From Desulfobulbus rhabdoformis (GTDB taxonomy: Bacteria; Desulfobacterota; Desulfobulbia; Desulfobulbales; Desulfobulbaceae), in the NCBI RefSeq assembly GCF_016919065.1, contig NZ_JAFFQA010000008.1:1-64000 (forward strand): DNA of 64,000 nt, read 5' to 3'. Position numbers and translations under genes: made by a program. The notes beneath the pieces are model-generated. The model made no database searches and was not told the origin of the DNA. It saw only the letters and a program-made list of their open reading frames with translations. Numbering within the stretch: position 1 is the stretch's first letter; each line of letters starts with the position of its first letter. Positions 26,931 through 37,206 of this stretch are shown here, in pieces.

Positions 26931-28862
26931 TCATGGATTCGGCTGAAATTTTTTAACGCAGTGCCGCAGTTGTTGAATGCTTTTCTCTTCACGTTGACGA
27001 CGATACCGTAATTCAATATAGAGACGGGTGATCTCTTCAACCTCCTCGTGCAGTTCCGGTGCATTTTGCCTGAGAAAGGCTGCATAATCCAGAGGACCCT
27101 GGTGTGGCAGCTTGGCAAGCCCGGCCTGCGCAGTTTTTTGCAGAAACTGTGTGTACAGTTCGTGTACCCTATCCCTGGGTTCTGTTCTTTGCAAACGTCG
27201 TTTAATCCAGCGAAGGACAAGCAAAGACAATATGAACAGGGAGGGGAGGACCATAACCAGGAGCCAGCTCCCCTGTCTTCCCAGAGAGAGGCCCAGCTTT
27301 TGTAAGAGGGCTATCTGATCCTCAGCGGAAAATCCCATAAACCACATGTTCCAGCGGATGTTGATCGCCTCCCAGGTCATGGTGACCATAGAAATCCAGT
27401 CTGTTTGCAGCCAATTTTGAACGGGTTGCTGTCCGCCTGCCATCGCTTCCTGGTTCCGAACCTGATCAATACGCTCTGGAGCAACGACAAAGGTCGGATC
27501 CACCCGAACCCATCCCTCCCGTTCAAACCAGAGTTCACACCAGACATGGGCATCGGATTGGCGGATCGTGAAAAATTTGCCTACACCATTCCAGCGTCCC
27601 CCCTGATAGCCGCCAACGATTCGCGCCGGTATACCAGCGGCGCGCATGAGCACGGCATAGCTGGCTGCATAATGTTCGCAGAATCCTTTGCGGCTTTGGA
27701 AGAGGAAATCGTCAATGGAATCTGTACCCAATGTTCCAGGTTGCAGGGTGTAGCTGAAATCATGCTCTTTAAAATATTGAAGACCTGCCTGCATTCTTGC
27801 TCTGGGCTCAACAAATTTTTCTGCCCACAGTTTCCCCAGGGCAACCGCTTGCGGATTTTTCCCCGGAGGTAGCTTCAGGGTGAGTGGCGAGGCCTCTTGT
27901 ATCGGCACTTCTTGGGCATCCAGAATGGAGGTAAGGTTGTAGTTGAAGCGTTGGCGAACTGGCAGACGGGTGCGCAGAGTTTGGTCCTCATAAACTGTTG
28001 CCACACCATGGGCCGTCAGAGGCAGGTCGAGTGCGAAAAGGGTGCGGTATCCATGCGGTTCAAGCATGATGGTGTATTGGGCCTTCTCGGTTCCTTGAAT
28101 CTGTGTTTGACGCGGTTGCGGTGCCGACACAGGGGACCAGTTGCGACCGTCAAAGCGCTGAAAGACAATACCCCGCCAATAGAGCTGACTCGCCCTGGGG
28201 AGACTTGAGGTGAAGGAGGCGGAAAAGGCCGGTGCATTATTGAGGGCAAGGCGGCTTACATCCCCGATACGCAGGGTATTGGAAAAGCCGGAGTGCGCTT
28301 GCCTGGACCACGGCGTGCCCCAGAAACTGCCTGAGAGTCGAGGGAATAAGAGGAACAAAAGCAGCATGAGCGGGATCGCCACCAGGATTAACCTGGCAGA
28401 AAGACGGAAATGCTGCCTCAGCTCCGTTTTGGGGTCATTGAGATGAACAAGTACACCGGTGGTCACCCAGACAGAGACAAAGAGGTAGAGTGTCATTGCC
28501 AGGCTTTCAAAGACAAACAGGCTGGTGATGGTGAGGAAACAGGCAAGAAACACCGTGACCATGCTATCTCGATAACTCTGCACTTCAAGTGGTTTGATAC
28601 CTGCCATGACAGCCAGCAAGGTAATGAAATCGCCTCCGTCAAAGCGCATTCCCGATGAAAGCAGGACCGCTACAACGCCAAGGCAAAAGAGAAGAAGTCG
28701 TACGATGCGACCTGGTTGAGGCCAGTTGTATTTGTGGCGCAGGAGAATATAGCTCCAGGCTATAAGTGACCAGAGCACGGCCCATGGTGGTAGTTCTAAA
28801 AGAAGCGGGGCCATGGCGACAGCCAGGGCAAAGATAAGTGCACCAATGGGTTGCTCGGTCAT
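26931..28862 (-). CDS. membrane transglutaminase-like protein (TgpA/DUF3488 type)
   Basis: A 643-aa inner-membrane protein. About six transmembrane helices (roughly 5-175) precede a large extracytoplasmic transglutaminase-like domain. Its catalytic triad is visible: Cys395 in RKGFCEHYAA, His439 in SDAHVWCE and Asp455 in VRVDPT. A further transmembrane helix (~545-565) and a short C-terminal cytoplasmic DUF4129-like segment follow. It is the last gene of a MoxR-DUF58-transglutaminase operon, an association repeatedly seen in bacteria and thought to act on envelope proteins or peptidoglycan. It starts 3 bp after the DUF58 stop. Confidence 0.9.
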   Translation of the reverse strand: MTEQPIGALIFALAVAMAPLLLELPPWAVLWSLIAWSYILLRHKYNWPQPGRIVRLLLFCLGVVAVLLSSGMRFDGGDFITLLAVMAGIKPLEVQSYRDSMVTVFLACFLTITSLFVFESLAMTLYLFVSVWVTTGVLVHLNDPKTELRQHFRLSARLILVAIPLMLLLFLLFPRLSGSFWGTPWSRQAHSGFSNTLRIGDVSRLALNNAPAFSASFTSSLPRASQLYWRGIVFQRFDGRNWSPVSAPQPRQTQIQGTEKAQYTIMLEPHGYRTLFALDLPLTAHGVATVYEDQTLRTRLPVRQRFNYNLTSILDAQEVPIQEASPLTLKLPPGKNPQAVALGKLWAEKFVEPRARMQAGLQYFKEHDFSYTLQPGTLGTDSIDDFLFQSRKGFCEHYAASYAVLMRAAGIPARIVGGYQGGRWNGVGKFFTIRQSDAHVWCELWFEREGWVRVDPTFVVAPERIDQVRNQEAMAGGQQPVQNWLQTDWISMVTMTWEAINIRWNMWFMGFSAEDQIALLQKLGLSLGRQGSWLLVMVLPSLFILSLLVLRWIKRRLQRTEPRDRVHELYTQFLQKTAQAGLAKLPHQGPLDYAAFLRQNAPELHEEVEEITRLYIELRYRRQREEKSIQQLRHCVKKFQPNP

Positions 28863-28865
28863 CTT

Positions 28866-29810
28866 TTACCTCGGCGTAAAAAGGGCCAGAGCGCGCAGGC
28901 AGCGATTACGGTGAGCACGTCCCGTATCTGGAGGCAGCAGTGGGTGACCGGGGAGCTGTAAACCAAAGCGTGTTTGCTGCCGCTCGCCGGCAAGGATGTG
29001 GTAACAGAGAATGGAGAGTTTTCTCTCAAGATCACTGCCTGGAATGAGGCTTAAGTTGAGCACCTGTTCCCCACCACGCAGGCCGGTGAATGTTTTGACG
29101 TGCAGTCCCTGGCCTCGGGAAAACGAGGGCCAGTGAATGCGGCCTGGCGAGTCACCGGGCTGGTAGGCGTTGAGCCCGGCAAAGTCATCCACTCCGGGCA
29201 GGGAGGTTGCTGTGGTTGCCCCTGTGCCAAAGTCACTCTCTGACACGGGCAGGGAAGCGGAGATAGGTTTGGGATATACAAGGTACTCTTCATTGGTTTC
29301 GATGCGGGACCAGGCCCGAAACAAGCCTGTGGGGTATTCGCTGTGAATGCGCAGTGGGCCGGTTTGATACAAGCCTCGCTGGGTAGTCGGAAGGGGGACA
29401 GCCACACGGGTACGTTCTGTGGGATCGACATGTTGCTCTGTACCCTGTTGCCTGGAAAATGACCAATGTAGCCCTTTTCTCAGGCGACCGTTGCCTTGAA
29501 CATGGATTTCGATTAGGGCTGGCTCTCCGGCAAAGGTTGGCGTTGTTTCAGTGGTGACGAGCTGCAGTCCGTATAGCATGCCGTAGGTATGCATCATGGA
29601 GCTGAGCATAATACTGCCAAGCAGAAAGGTTAAAAGAAAGCCCAGATTATTATTGTAGTTGATGGAGCCCAACAACATCGCCACCAGCAGGAGCAGGAAA
29701 AGAAACCCATAGCCGGTGGGAAGAATAAAAATATTGCGCAATCCCAGTTTGACTGGAATGGAAGACTGTCCCACCAGACGATAAAAGGTACGGGCGACAA
29801 AACGGATCAC
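28866..29810 (-). CDS. DUF58 family protein
   Basis: A 314-aa protein with two closely spaced N-terminal transmembrane helices (~28-70, with GSINYNNNLGFLLTFLLGS between). An extracytoplasmic or cytoplasmic beta domain follows, then the DUF58 signature GVDDFAGLNAYQPGDSPGRI followed by HWPSFSRG. The start codon is GTG and overlaps the moxR stop by 4 nt. DUF58 proteins are vWA-like partners of MoxR ATPases. Confidence 0.88.
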   Translation of the reverse strand: MIRFVARTFYRLVGQSSIPVKLGLRNIFILPTGYGFLFLLLLVAMLLGSINYNNNLGFLLTFLLGSIMLSSMMHTYGMLYGLQLVTTETTPTFAGEPALIEIHVQGNGRLRKGLHWSFSRQQGTEQHVDPTERTRVAVPLPTTQRGLYQTGPLRIHSEYPTGLFRAWSRIETNEEYLVYPKPISASLPVSESDFGTGATTATSLPGVDDFAGLNAYQPGDSPGRIHWPSFSRGQGLHVKTFTGLRGGEQVLNLSLIPGSDLERKLSILCYHILAGERQQTRFGLQLPGHPLLPPDTGRAHRNRCLRALALFTPR

Positions 29811-30730
29811 GGGACTGCAACCTCGTGAAAAAGTGATTCGAGACGCTTGCCTGATATTTCAGCATAATCATCGCGGGATCTGAGCCGATGGCCCACCACA
29901 GGAACAAGAATCGCCTGCAGGTCTTCAGGAAGGACAAAATCCCTGCCGCTCATCATTGCCCAGGATTTGGCGGCCTGGAGGAGCGCCAGTCCGGCCCGCG
30001 GTGAAAGCCCCATGTGAAAATGCGGACTGGTGCGGGAGAAAGCAAGGATATCCTGGAGATAGGCAATAAATGGCTCGGCCGCATCCACCGCTCGTACCTG
30101 ATGCTGCAGCTTCAGGACATCCTGCGGGGTAAGACATTGTTGGGTGTAGGTCAGGGCCTGGCGTTGTATGGTATCACCAAGCAGGAGTTGTCGCTCTGCT
30201 GCGCGGTCGGGGTAGCCCAGCTCGATACGCATGAGAAAGCGGTCCATTTGTGATTCAGGCAGGAGAAAGGTGCCTGAAAGCTCTACAGGATTTTGGGTGG
30301 CAATGACGAAAAAGGGCTCAGGCAAAAGCCGGGTTTCCCTATCTGTGGTCACCTGCCGTTCTTCCATGGCCTCAAGCAGCGCGCTCTGGGTCTTGGGGGT
30401 GGCTCGGTTAATTTCATCTGCCAACAATACCTGGGTAAAGACCGGTCCCGGATGAAAGATGAATTCACTGGTTGTGCGATCAAAGATGGTGCTGCCCAGG
30501 ATATCGCCCGGCAACATATCGCTGGTGAACTGAACCCGCCTGAATTCAAGCCCCATGCAGCCGGATAAAACCTTGGCAAGCGTTGTTTTGCCAATGCCCG
30601 GAATATCCTCTATGAGCAGATGACCACCGGCAAAGAGGCAACTCAGCGCCAGTTTGATTTGTTCGTGTTTGCCCAGTATCGTTTGGCCGATCTGGTCAAT
30701 GATATGGTTGAGTTGTGCCTGTTGGGGCAT
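29807..30730 (-). CDS. MoxR-family AAA+ ATPase
   Basis: A 307-aa AAA+ ATPase. Walker A is EDIPGIGKTTLAKVL, Walker B is VLLADEINRATPKTQ followed by SALLEAMEE, and sensor 1 is FVIATQNPVE. A GLSPRAGLALLQAAK sensor-2 region and a C-terminal lid follow. It heads the operon with DUF58 and transglutaminase genes. MoxR proteins act as chaperone-like activators of vWA-containing partners. Confidence 0.92.
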   Translation of the reverse strand: MPQQAQLNHIIDQIGQTILGKHEQIKLALSCLFAGGHLLIEDIPGIGKTTLAKVLSGCMGLEFRRVQFTSDMLPGDILGSTIFDRTTSEFIFHPGPVFTQVLLADEINRATPKTQSALLEAMEERQVTTDRETRLLPEPFFVIATQNPVELSGTFLLPESQMDRFLMRIELGYPDRAAERQLLLGDTIQRQALTYTQQCLTPQDVLKLQHQVRAVDAAEPFIAYLQDILAFSRTSPHFHMGLSPRAGLALLQAAKSWAMMSGRDFVLPEDLQAILVPVVGHRLRSRDDYAEISGKRLESLFHEVAVP

Positions 30731-30876
30731 AAGTTGCGTCCCTGAAAAGTGGTTACTTGGTTTTTTGCTGCGGATTTCTGCTGGTAGAACACCATAGGGC
30801 AGATGCGCTGAGAATCCAGGTCCAGCACAAAAAAAATCGACAGAGCCGTGATCACCGGCTTATCCAGAAGGGCGGG

Positions 30877-32649
30877 CTAGAAAAAAACCGGACACCAGTC
30901 ATCACTTGAAAATTCAATCTTTTTCTTTTGAATAAGGTCAAGGCAGATATCAACACAAGGGGGATGATAGAGGGTTCCCCGTCCTTCCCGTATGGCCTCC
31001 ATGGCCTTTTCGATCCCAAGGGCAGGGCGATACGGCCTGTGCGAAGTAATCGCCTCAACAACGTCGGCCACGGTTAAGATTTTTGCCTCCAGAAGAATGT
31101 CGGGACCGGTGAGTCCACGCGGGTAACCTGAGCCGTCTAAATGTTCATGATGCTGGTAGACGATTTCTGCTACCGGCCAGGGGAAGTGTATTGGCTTTAG
31201 AATGGAATATCCGACTTCGGGGTGGCGTTTGATAATGGCCCGTTCCTCTTCAAGGAGTTGCGTTGGCTTGGCCAGATACTCAAATGGAAGGGTAATTTTG
31301 CCGATATCATGTAACAGAGCGGCAATGTGTAGCCCTTCGATCTGCTCCTGTGAGAGTCCCATCGCACTTGCTATGGCGCAGGCAAGCCGGTCAACACGTA
31401 TCTGATGCCCTGCCGTATAAGGATCTCTATTTTCCGTTGTTGAGGCGAGAGAGAAGACGGTTTCTTCTAAACTTGTGTGCAGGTCATCGCGGCTTTTCTT
31501 GAGTGCTTCCAAGGCCATCTTCCGTTCTGTGATATCACGCGCAATACCTCGGTAGCCAACGAGTTTTCTCTTCGTATTTGGGGTGACAAAAGGCACTGCA
31601 TTATTTTCCAGCACCACAATTTGCCCGCTTTTGCCCAGGCAGGTACACTCAAAGCCGACAATTTTTTTTTTATTTTGGAGACGTTGTTGAAACGCTTCGG
31701 CCAATTGGCTCGCTGACCAGGGAGAGGCAATATCCATGAGGGTTTTTCCCAGGATTTCTTCAGGCGTGAAACCAAGCATGGTGAAGACCTGCGGACTGGA
31801 ATAGGTGTATCTTCCATCCTGATCCGCCTCCCATATCCAATCGCTGGTTGTTTCGAGAAGGTTGCGAAAGCGGGTATTGCTCTGCTCCAGTGAAGCCATG
31901 AGTTGTTTTTGATTCAGAATGATAACACTGCGATCCTTATCTGCTTTTAGTGCCTGCCGGATTGAGTAGGCGGCAAGCAAGGACACAATGAAGAGGATAC
32001 CGGTACAGATGAAGGAGAGTTTATTGCGAATTTGAGTGAAATCGGCAAGCACATCATCCTGATACAAGCCGGTGCCTATCACCCATCCCCAAGGTTTGAA
32101 TTCCATGACATAAGATGATTTCAGCGAAATTTTGGCGGGATCATCTTTCCACTGCCACATATAATCAACATAGCCGCCCCCCTGGTGTTTGATGGTTTTG
32201 ACAAACTCGACAAACGGATAAGTCCCATTCGCATCTTTGAAGGAGGACACATCTTTTCCCTCAAGGTCAGGGCGGTAGGGATGCATGACCACCCTGGGGA
32301 AAAGGTCATTTATCCAGAAGTAATCTTTGTTTTCGGTGCCGTAGCGTAAACGGCGAATGCGGGCAATGGCGCGGTCTTGAGCTTCCTTTCTCGACAATTC
32401 ACCGGAGGTCTCGCGTTCGTGATAGGATTCGACCAGGCTAACGACTGTTTCAGTCTGTTCCTTGATGGCTTCCTGTTTTCTGGTGATAAAACTTTGTTCA
32501 AGTTGGGGAAGCAGGACGTAGTAAATTGCAGTGATAAAGAGCAGGAGAGTTAAAAATAAGGGGAGTGCAATGCGGAAAGAAATACTTGAGAGAATGTTTT
32601 TGAGTCGGTTGTGTGGCATGGCATCCGTGAAGGCTCGCATCCTGTTCAC
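30877..32649 (-). CDS. Cache-PAS-HD-GYP c-di-GMP phosphodiesterase
   Basis: A 590-aa sensor enzyme. A transmembrane helix (~28-48), a single Cache periplasmic domain (GTENKDYFWIND, then GGGYVDYMWQWKDDP), and a second transmembrane helix (~212-230) are followed by a PAS domain (~260-375, DWIWEADQDGRYTYSSPQV) and HD-GYP. The catalytic signature is intact: LHDIGK, then HHEHLDGSGYPRGL, then VADVVEAITSHRPYR. It should degrade c-di-GMP in response to a periplasmic ligand. The start may be GTG 32649, ATG 32640 or ATG 32619. Confidence 0.9.
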   Translation of the reverse strand: MNRMRAFTDAMPHNRLKNILSSISFRIALPLFLTLLLFITAIYYVLLPQLEQSFITRKQEAIKEQTETVVSLVESYHERETSGELSRKEAQDRAIARIRRLRYGTENKDYFWINDLFPRVVMHPYRPDLEGKDVSSFKDANGTYPFVEFVKTIKHQGGGYVDYMWQWKDDPAKISLKSSYVMEFKPWGWVIGTGLYQDDVLADFTQIRNKLSFICTGILFIVSLLAAYSIRQALKADKDRSVIILNQKQLMASLEQSNTRFRNLLETTSDWIWEADQDGRYTYSSPQVFTMLGFTPEEILGKTLMDIASPWSASQLAEAFQQRLQNKKKIVGFECTCLGKSGQIVVLENNAVPFVTPNTKRKLVGYRGIARDITERKMALEALKKSRDDLHTSLEETVFSLASTTENRDPYTAGHQIRVDRLACAIASAMGLSQEQIEGLHIAALLHDIGKITLPFEYLAKPTQLLEEERAIIKRHPEVGYSILKPIHFPWPVAEIVYQHHEHLDGSGYPRGLTGPDILLEAKILTVADVVEAITSHRPYRPALGIEKAMEAIREGRGTLYHPPCVDICLDLIQKKKIEFSSDDWCPVFF

Positions 32650-32777
32650 TGTGAGGCGAAAGATGTGGGCAAGCTGTTAAAAGGGGCAATACGTTCCTCT
32701 CTTCAGCATATCATAGCATACCCTTGAATATTTCAGATCATGCTGCTATTGAATTTTTCCCTAAACCGCGAGTGTTC

Positions 32778-32810
32778 AGGGACCAGCTACTGTCACGGAT
32801 TCAGTTTTTT
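32778..32810 (+). repeat. solo arm of the long-palindrome repeat
   Basis: GTGTTCAGGGACCAGCTACT followed by GTCACGGATTCAG matches the right arm of the copies at 4971-5067 and 63082-63191. It lies between two genes transcribed leftward, just after the rarA stop. No left arm is visible. Confidence 0.6.
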
Positions 32811-34996
32811 GGAGCCGAGTCACTGTCTTTTTGCAGACGAAAAATCTGCCAGGTTCTGGTCCAGCCCCAGCTTGCGGGGAGGCGATCGGCTTTGAGGTGT
32901 TCCCTTACGGTCTTCGCGTCTTGAGGGGCTAATTGCGCTGAGATTGTCTGCCACCAGCTTCCTTCGCGATTCAGCAGCCAGGGAGCAAGCCACTGTTCGC
33001 TCAAGCCAACGGTCTCAACCAATGTGAGCTGGTTCCATGCTTGAAGTTTGAGTTTATCCAGTTTTTCCCAGGCCTCCTGGTCGGGCAGGGGGGCTCGTTT
33101 TTCGTAAAATTCTTTCTCCGCCTCCTTTACCTGCGCATAAATCCCAGGTTCCAGACAATCCTGCAGCAGATCGCTGAGTCTACTGCCCACCCCTGGCAGA
33201 GGCTGGCAACCGTAAATCCAACCGCCTGGAACCAGTTTTGGGGTAAGGGTGTTGAAACATTCAAGCTCCTGCACATTGGCCAGCCCATCAATTACAATGT
33301 GTTCCCATTGCATGGAGGTGAGTTGGGGATGCTGATCCCAATGCAGGTTCGCAAGTGAGCTCTCTACCAGGGTGGGGCGCTCGGCCTCAGGTAGGGTTTC
33401 CATGGAAAATTCGACCAATTGCCGGTACTCCTTGCGGTCCACCAGGGCAGTGAGCCCCCCTTCTGGGACCTTGCGAAACAACTCCCAGAAAAGACGGTTC
33501 CAGCGGAGGGGGGTAAGGAGAATGCGATCGGAACGGGCAACTTTCATTGAGTCCGTCAATGCTTCAAGCAGCTTTTTGCGTGAAGTCGATTGCCCCTGGA
33601 CGCGACGTATCCAACGATCCCGCTCTTTATCGCCAGGGCTAAATGAGAGGATTTCAGGATCTTCGCTGAGCATCTGATCAAGCTGGTCTTCCCGTCGGCG
33701 AATAACCTGCTCTTGAATGTCCCCCTCATGACCTTGCCTGCTTGGCTGATAAAAGATGCGTCCCTTGAGCGTTTCCGGTAGATATTGCTGGGCCACCCAG
33801 TGTTCGCGAAAGGCGTGCGGATATTTATAGCCTTTGCCATGACCAAAACTGTGTGCGTCCCGACTGGCATCTCGCAGATGGTTGGGAATTTCCGCCTCAT
33901 CACGCTCTACGGCATCGAGGGCATCAAAAAAAGCCAATGACGAGTTGGATTTGGGACAGGTAGCCAGGTAGAGAGCGGCATGGGTGAGATGGAAATTCCC
34001 CTCAGGCAAGCCCACCCGATCATAGGCGGAAGCTGCTGCCTCCACGACGCCCAGGGCCTGGGGATCGGCCATGCCCACATCCTCGCAGGCGGAGATGAGC
34101 ATACGGCGAAAGATGTAGCGCGGATCCTCGCCCGCCCGAATCATCCGTGCCATCCAATACAAGGCGCCATCCGGGTCGGAACCACGCAGAGATTTGATAA
34201 AGGCGCTGATGGTGTCAAAATGATAATCACCCTCCTTGTCATAGAGAACAGCCCGCTGCTGGATGGATTCTTCGGCAGTTTCAAGCGTGATATGAATGCG
34301 GCTCGCTTCTGGAGGGGGAAAGGTCTCCGGCGTGGTCTCGACCGCGAGTTGCAAGGCGTTCAACAGTGAGCGGGCATCACCCGCAGCCACCTTCACCAGA
34401 TGATCAAGAGCCTCCTGGTCAAACTCCACCTGCCATTTCCCATATCCTCGTTCGCTATCCTTCAGGGTCTGAGAGGCGATCTGACGCAGGTTGTCTTCGC
34501 TTAAGCCCTTGAGCTGAAACACACGGCTACGACTGACCAAGGCCTTATTCACTTCAAAATAAGGATTTTCTGTGGTGGCTCCAATGAGAATAAAGGTGCC
34601 TTTTTCCACCCAGGGAAGCAGGGCATCCTGCTGGGATTTGTTCCAACGATGGACCTCATCGATAAAGAGGATGGTGCGCCGGGAATACCCCTCCTGAGCC
34701 TTTCTGGCTTCCGTGATCGCCTCACGGAGATCCTTGACGCCACTGAGTACTGCGTTCATGGAGACAAAACGGCTCGCTGTGGAGTTGGCAATGACGCGGG
34801 CAAGCGTGGTTTTTCCCGTGCCCGGAGGGCCATAAAAGATAAGCGAGGTGAGTTGATCTGCCCGAATCGCCCGCTTTAAAAGCCGCCCTTCGCCGAGGAT
34901 ATGTTCCTGGCCCACATACTGTTCCAGGGTGCGCGGACGCATTCGTGAGGCCAAGGGTTCGGTGGCAAAGGTATTCGCGTGGGCAAAGAGATCCAT
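32801..34996 (-). CDS. rarA: replication-associated recombination ATPase RarA with C-terminal extension
   Basis: About 731 aa from MDLFAH at 34996, the usual family start. A longer frame to 35140 would begin inside repeat DNA. AAA+ core: [15 protein letters not shown] (Walker A at 56-63), [11 protein letters not shown] (Walker B), GATTENP (sensor 1). RarA C-terminal oligomerisation motifs follow ([31 protein letters not shown]). After ~residue 430 there is a ~300-residue extension with methyltransferase-like character ([20 protein letters not shown]) but no clear SAM-binding glycine motif. This RarA-plus-unknown-domain fusion is a known variant. It acts at stalled replication forks. Confidence 0.9.
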   Translation of the reverse strand: MDLFAHANTFATEPLASRMRPRTLEQYVGQEHILGEGRLLKRAIRADQLTSLIFYGPPGTGKTTLARVIANSTASRFVSMNAVLSGVKDLREAITEARKAQEGYSRRTILFIDEVHRWNKSQQDALLPWVEKGTFILIGATTENPYFEVNKALVSRSRVFQLKGLSEDNLRQIASQTLKDSERGYGKWQVEFDQEALDHLVKVAAGDARSLLNALQLAVETTPETFPPPEASRIHITLETAEESIQQRAVLYDKEGDYHFDTISAFIKSLRGSDPDGALYWMARMIRAGEDPRYIFRRMLISACEDVGMADPQALGVVEAAASAYDRVGLPEGNFHLTHAALYLATCPKSNSSLAFFDALDAVERDEAEIPNHLRDASRDAHSFGHGKGYKYPHAFREHWVAQQYLPETLKGRIFYQPSRQGHEGDIQEQVIRRREDQLDQMLSEDPEILSFSPGDKERDRWIRRVQGQSTSRKKLLEALTDSMKVARSDRILLTPLRWNRLFWELFRKVPEGGLTALVDRKEYRQLVEFSMETLPEAERPTLVESSLANLHWDQHPQLTSMQWEHIVIDGLANVQELECFNTLTPKLVPGGWIYGCQPLPGVGSRLSDLLQDCLEPGIYAQVKEAEKEFYEKRAPLPDQEAWEKLDKLKLQAWNQLTLVETVGLSEQWLAPWLLNREGSWWQTISAQLAPQDAKTVREHLKADRLPASWGWTRTWQIFRLQKDSDSAPKN

Positions 34997-35200
34997 GGAG
35001 GAAGCCTGAATAAAAGAATGGTCATACGGGGCCTGAGTAATCTCTGCCACTCTACAGAAGTTACCAGGACTCGACAACTCTTCGATTGCAGGTCGGGCAA
35101 ACAAATCAGTGCGGTAGGTATACCCTTGTATCGTGACCACCTGCCATCATTGATTCAGGTATACTTTTGACGAACAGTACTTATGGTGTTGGACCAACAC

Positions 35201-35223
35201 CCCGGCGTCATGGAGTCGCCGGG
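35201..35223 (+). repeat. GC-rich hairpin upstream of the AhpD-like gene
   Basis: CCCGGCG-TCATGGAGT-CGCCGGG, a 7-bp perfect stem 27 nt before the start codon, in the probable 5' untranslated leader. Confidence 0.4.
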
Positions 35224-35249
35224 AAAACCCATTTTTTGGAGAGCCTGTC

Positions 35250-35597
35250 ATGATGCAAGACTGGAATGCCTACCGTGATTCCCTGATGGAACAAATAAAC
35301 GATTATGCCAGCCAGAGCCCGGATGTTATGCGTGGTTTGATGACAATCAATAATGCTGGAGCCAAGACAGGTAAGCTGGACCCGAAGGTTCATGAGCTGA
35401 TCGCTATCGCGGTGGCCGTGACTACCCGTTGTGATGGATGCATTGCCGCCCATGTGCAAAAGGCGGCTGAACTCGGTGCCACCAAGGAGGAGATTTCCGA
35501 AGCAATGGGCGTTGCCATTGCCCTCAACGCCGGTGCGGCACTGGTGTACTCCTCACGTGCCTTGGAGGCATATTCACAACTGGATGATACAAAGTAA
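35250..35597 (+). CDS. AhpD / carboxymuconolactone decarboxylase-family protein
   Basis: A 115-aa all-helical protein with TTRCDGCIAAHVQKAAELGA, the CxxC-x3-H peroxidatic motif of AhpD-like proteins. It probably reduces peroxides or acts as a thiol redox partner in the cytoplasm. It is monocistronic, bounded by a hairpin upstream and a strong terminator downstream. A di-heme peroxidase gene lies convergently next to it. Confidence 0.88.
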   Translation: MMQDWNAYRDSLMEQINDYASQSPDVMRGLMTINNAGAKTGKLDPKVHELIAIAVAVTTRCDGCIAAHVQKAAELGATKEEISEAMGVAIALNAGAALVYSSRALEAYSQLDDTK

Positions 35598-35611
35598 CTC
35601 ATCGCCGAAAT

Positions 35612-35655
35612 AAAAAGGGCCGACGTCAACAGAGGTGTTGCGTCGGCCTTTTTGG
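35612..35655. terminator. bidirectional rho-independent terminator
   Basis: AAAAAGGGCCGACGTCAAC, a short loop, then GTTGCGTCGGCCTTTTT. A long GC-rich stem is flanked by A- and T-runs, so it works for the AhpD-like gene and plausibly for the convergent peroxidase gene. Confidence 0.88.
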
Positions 35656-35771
35656 GTATCCGTTGATAGCTACCGGCTGTCTCGGATTTTTTTGTTCTTC
35701 GACCTCCCACCACTCAGGGAGCGTATAGATATTTGCTTTCTCGCTTCGTGTCTGCGTTCTGCAGGCGTTTC

Positions 35772-36845
35772 TTAATAATCATCTGTTAGTGTCTGTAAGA
35801 AAGCCACCAACGCCTCAACTTGCTCCTCGGTTAAGCCAATATCACCTACTATTACCCCGTCAACGAGATTGTCTGTAACCTCAGGAGTGAACCCACTGCT
35901 GTTATTGATAAAAGAAACCATGTCGTAAAGGGTCGGGAAGCTGCCATTATGAGAATAAGGGGCTGACACAGCAATGTTGCGCAGGGTGGGAATTTTGAAC
36001 TTACCGTCTTGAGTTGGATCGTTGACAATCGGTCCCAAACCTAAATCAGGTGGTTGGGAACCTAACAGCGGATTAGCCGGTACGCCGATATTCGCATAGC
36101 CATAGGTGGTGAACAGGGGTTTTGTTGTCGTGGTCGCATGGCAAGATGCACAGTGATTTTCGAAAAGATCTTCACCAACTTGTTCCTGCTCTGTGAATTT
36201 TTCATGAGCCAGATCAAATTTAGACGTAAATTTGGTCACATCTTCAGACCGCTCATAGGCGGCGACTGCCCGAGCAAAATTATTCCAGTCATCCTCTGTC
36301 GGAGGTGTCGCAATGTTTTGCCCGAACGTCTGTACCCAAAGAGAATAATAGGAAGAATCTCGGATGACTTCAAGAACGGCCTCCGATGATTCCATAGCCA
36401 TTTCCACAGGGTTGAGAGGGGGCCCCTGGGCTTGTTCTGCAAGTGGATCGCCAAGGATGGCGCCAGTCGCACGGCCGTCCCAGAACATACCGCCAAAATA
36501 GTCAACGCTCCCATCGTCATTGGTGACCGAATATAAAGCAGGGCTGTATCCCGCATAAGCAGAAGAGGGGGCGTTCCGACCGCCTAAGCTTTCTCCGTCA
36601 GAACCTACTGAGACAACCATGTCGTACGGATGAAGGAAATTTGAACGGTCGGCAAAGCCCGCAAGAGGGTGATGACAGGTCTGACAGGATTGATTGCCGT
36701 ATTGGGATATGTTTTTGTCCTTATAGATGTGCATACCCAATCGTTCCATTGTGTTGTTGACATCTGGTTTTTGAGCGGCAACTAACATGGTTGCGCCGGA
36801 GATGAAGGCAATTCCCAATCCTGTTGTGACGAAAAATTTTCTCAT
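35772..36845 (-). CDS. di-heme cytochrome c peroxidase (MauG/CcpA family)
   Basis: About 357 aa, starting at MRKFFVTTGL where AAAAGGAGGAAG is the ribosome-binding site; an upstream in-frame extension to 37019 is not supported. A Sec signal peptide ends near VAAQ. Two heme motifs, CQTCH (N-terminal) and CASCH (middle), are followed by the YAN(I/V)G-PANPLLG and APYSHNGSFPTLYD motifs typical of bacterial di-heme peroxidases. The Met/His ligand region is not resolved by eye. It reduces H2O2 in the periplasm with electrons from a small cytochrome. Confidence 0.92.
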   Translation of the reverse strand: MRKFFVTTGLGIAFISGATMLVAAQKPDVNNTMERLGMHIYKDKNISQYGNQSCQTCHHPLAGFADRSNFLHPYDMVVSVGSDGESLGGRNAPSSAYAGYSPALYSVTNDDGSVDYFGGMFWDGRATGAILGDPLAEQAQGPPLNPVEMAMESSEAVLEVIRDSSYYSLWVQTFGQNIATPPTEDDWNNFARAVAAYERSEDVTKFTSKFDLAHEKFTEQEQVGEDLFENHCASCHATTTTKPLFTTYGYANIGVPANPLLGSQPPDLGLGPIVNDPTQDGKFKIPTLRNIAVSAPYSHNGSFPTLYDMVSFINNSSGFTPEVTDNLVDGVIVGDIGLTEEQVEALVAFLQTLTDDY

Positions 36846-37206
36846 GCATCTTCCTCCTTTTGACCTTGATTGTTCATTTAGTTGCAGTGGTGATACGGCC
36901 AGTGTTTGTGGCATAGATTCTGAACGATGATACTTTGATTGGCTAAAAGGGAGGTGCCAACGTATGGTATCGTAGAAAAGGGAGGTGGGAGAAGAATTCT
37001 TCCCTTTTGATTCGTTCACTTTATGAACAACGTTTAAAAAGGAGAAAGGTTACATTTCGAACATAACTTTTTTTATGCTGAACTCCAGGAGGCGGTGAAT
37101 GCTCAAGGATTCAGGTCTATAGAGATGTTCCAGCGAGAGATAGGCAACTTGCCTGGTTCATTGAAAAAAATGAAATAAGGGGGAGGGGCACACAGAGATT
37201 GAAGTG
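36846..37206. other. intergenic region
   Basis: About 360 bp. It should hold the promoter of the peroxidase gene. Around 37100-37115 a fragment with AAGGATTCAGG resembles the end of the long-palindrome repeats. No gene seen. Confidence 0.45.

Noticed and set aside
34997..35140. 48-residue extension of RarA
   Set aside because: The family starts at MDLF; the extension begins within repeat-like DNA (GTGACCACCTGCC ... GATTCAGG).
36846..37019. 58-residue N-terminal extension of the di-heme peroxidase
   Set aside because: The downstream ATG has AAAAGGAGGAAG and begins a signal peptide; the extension has neither.
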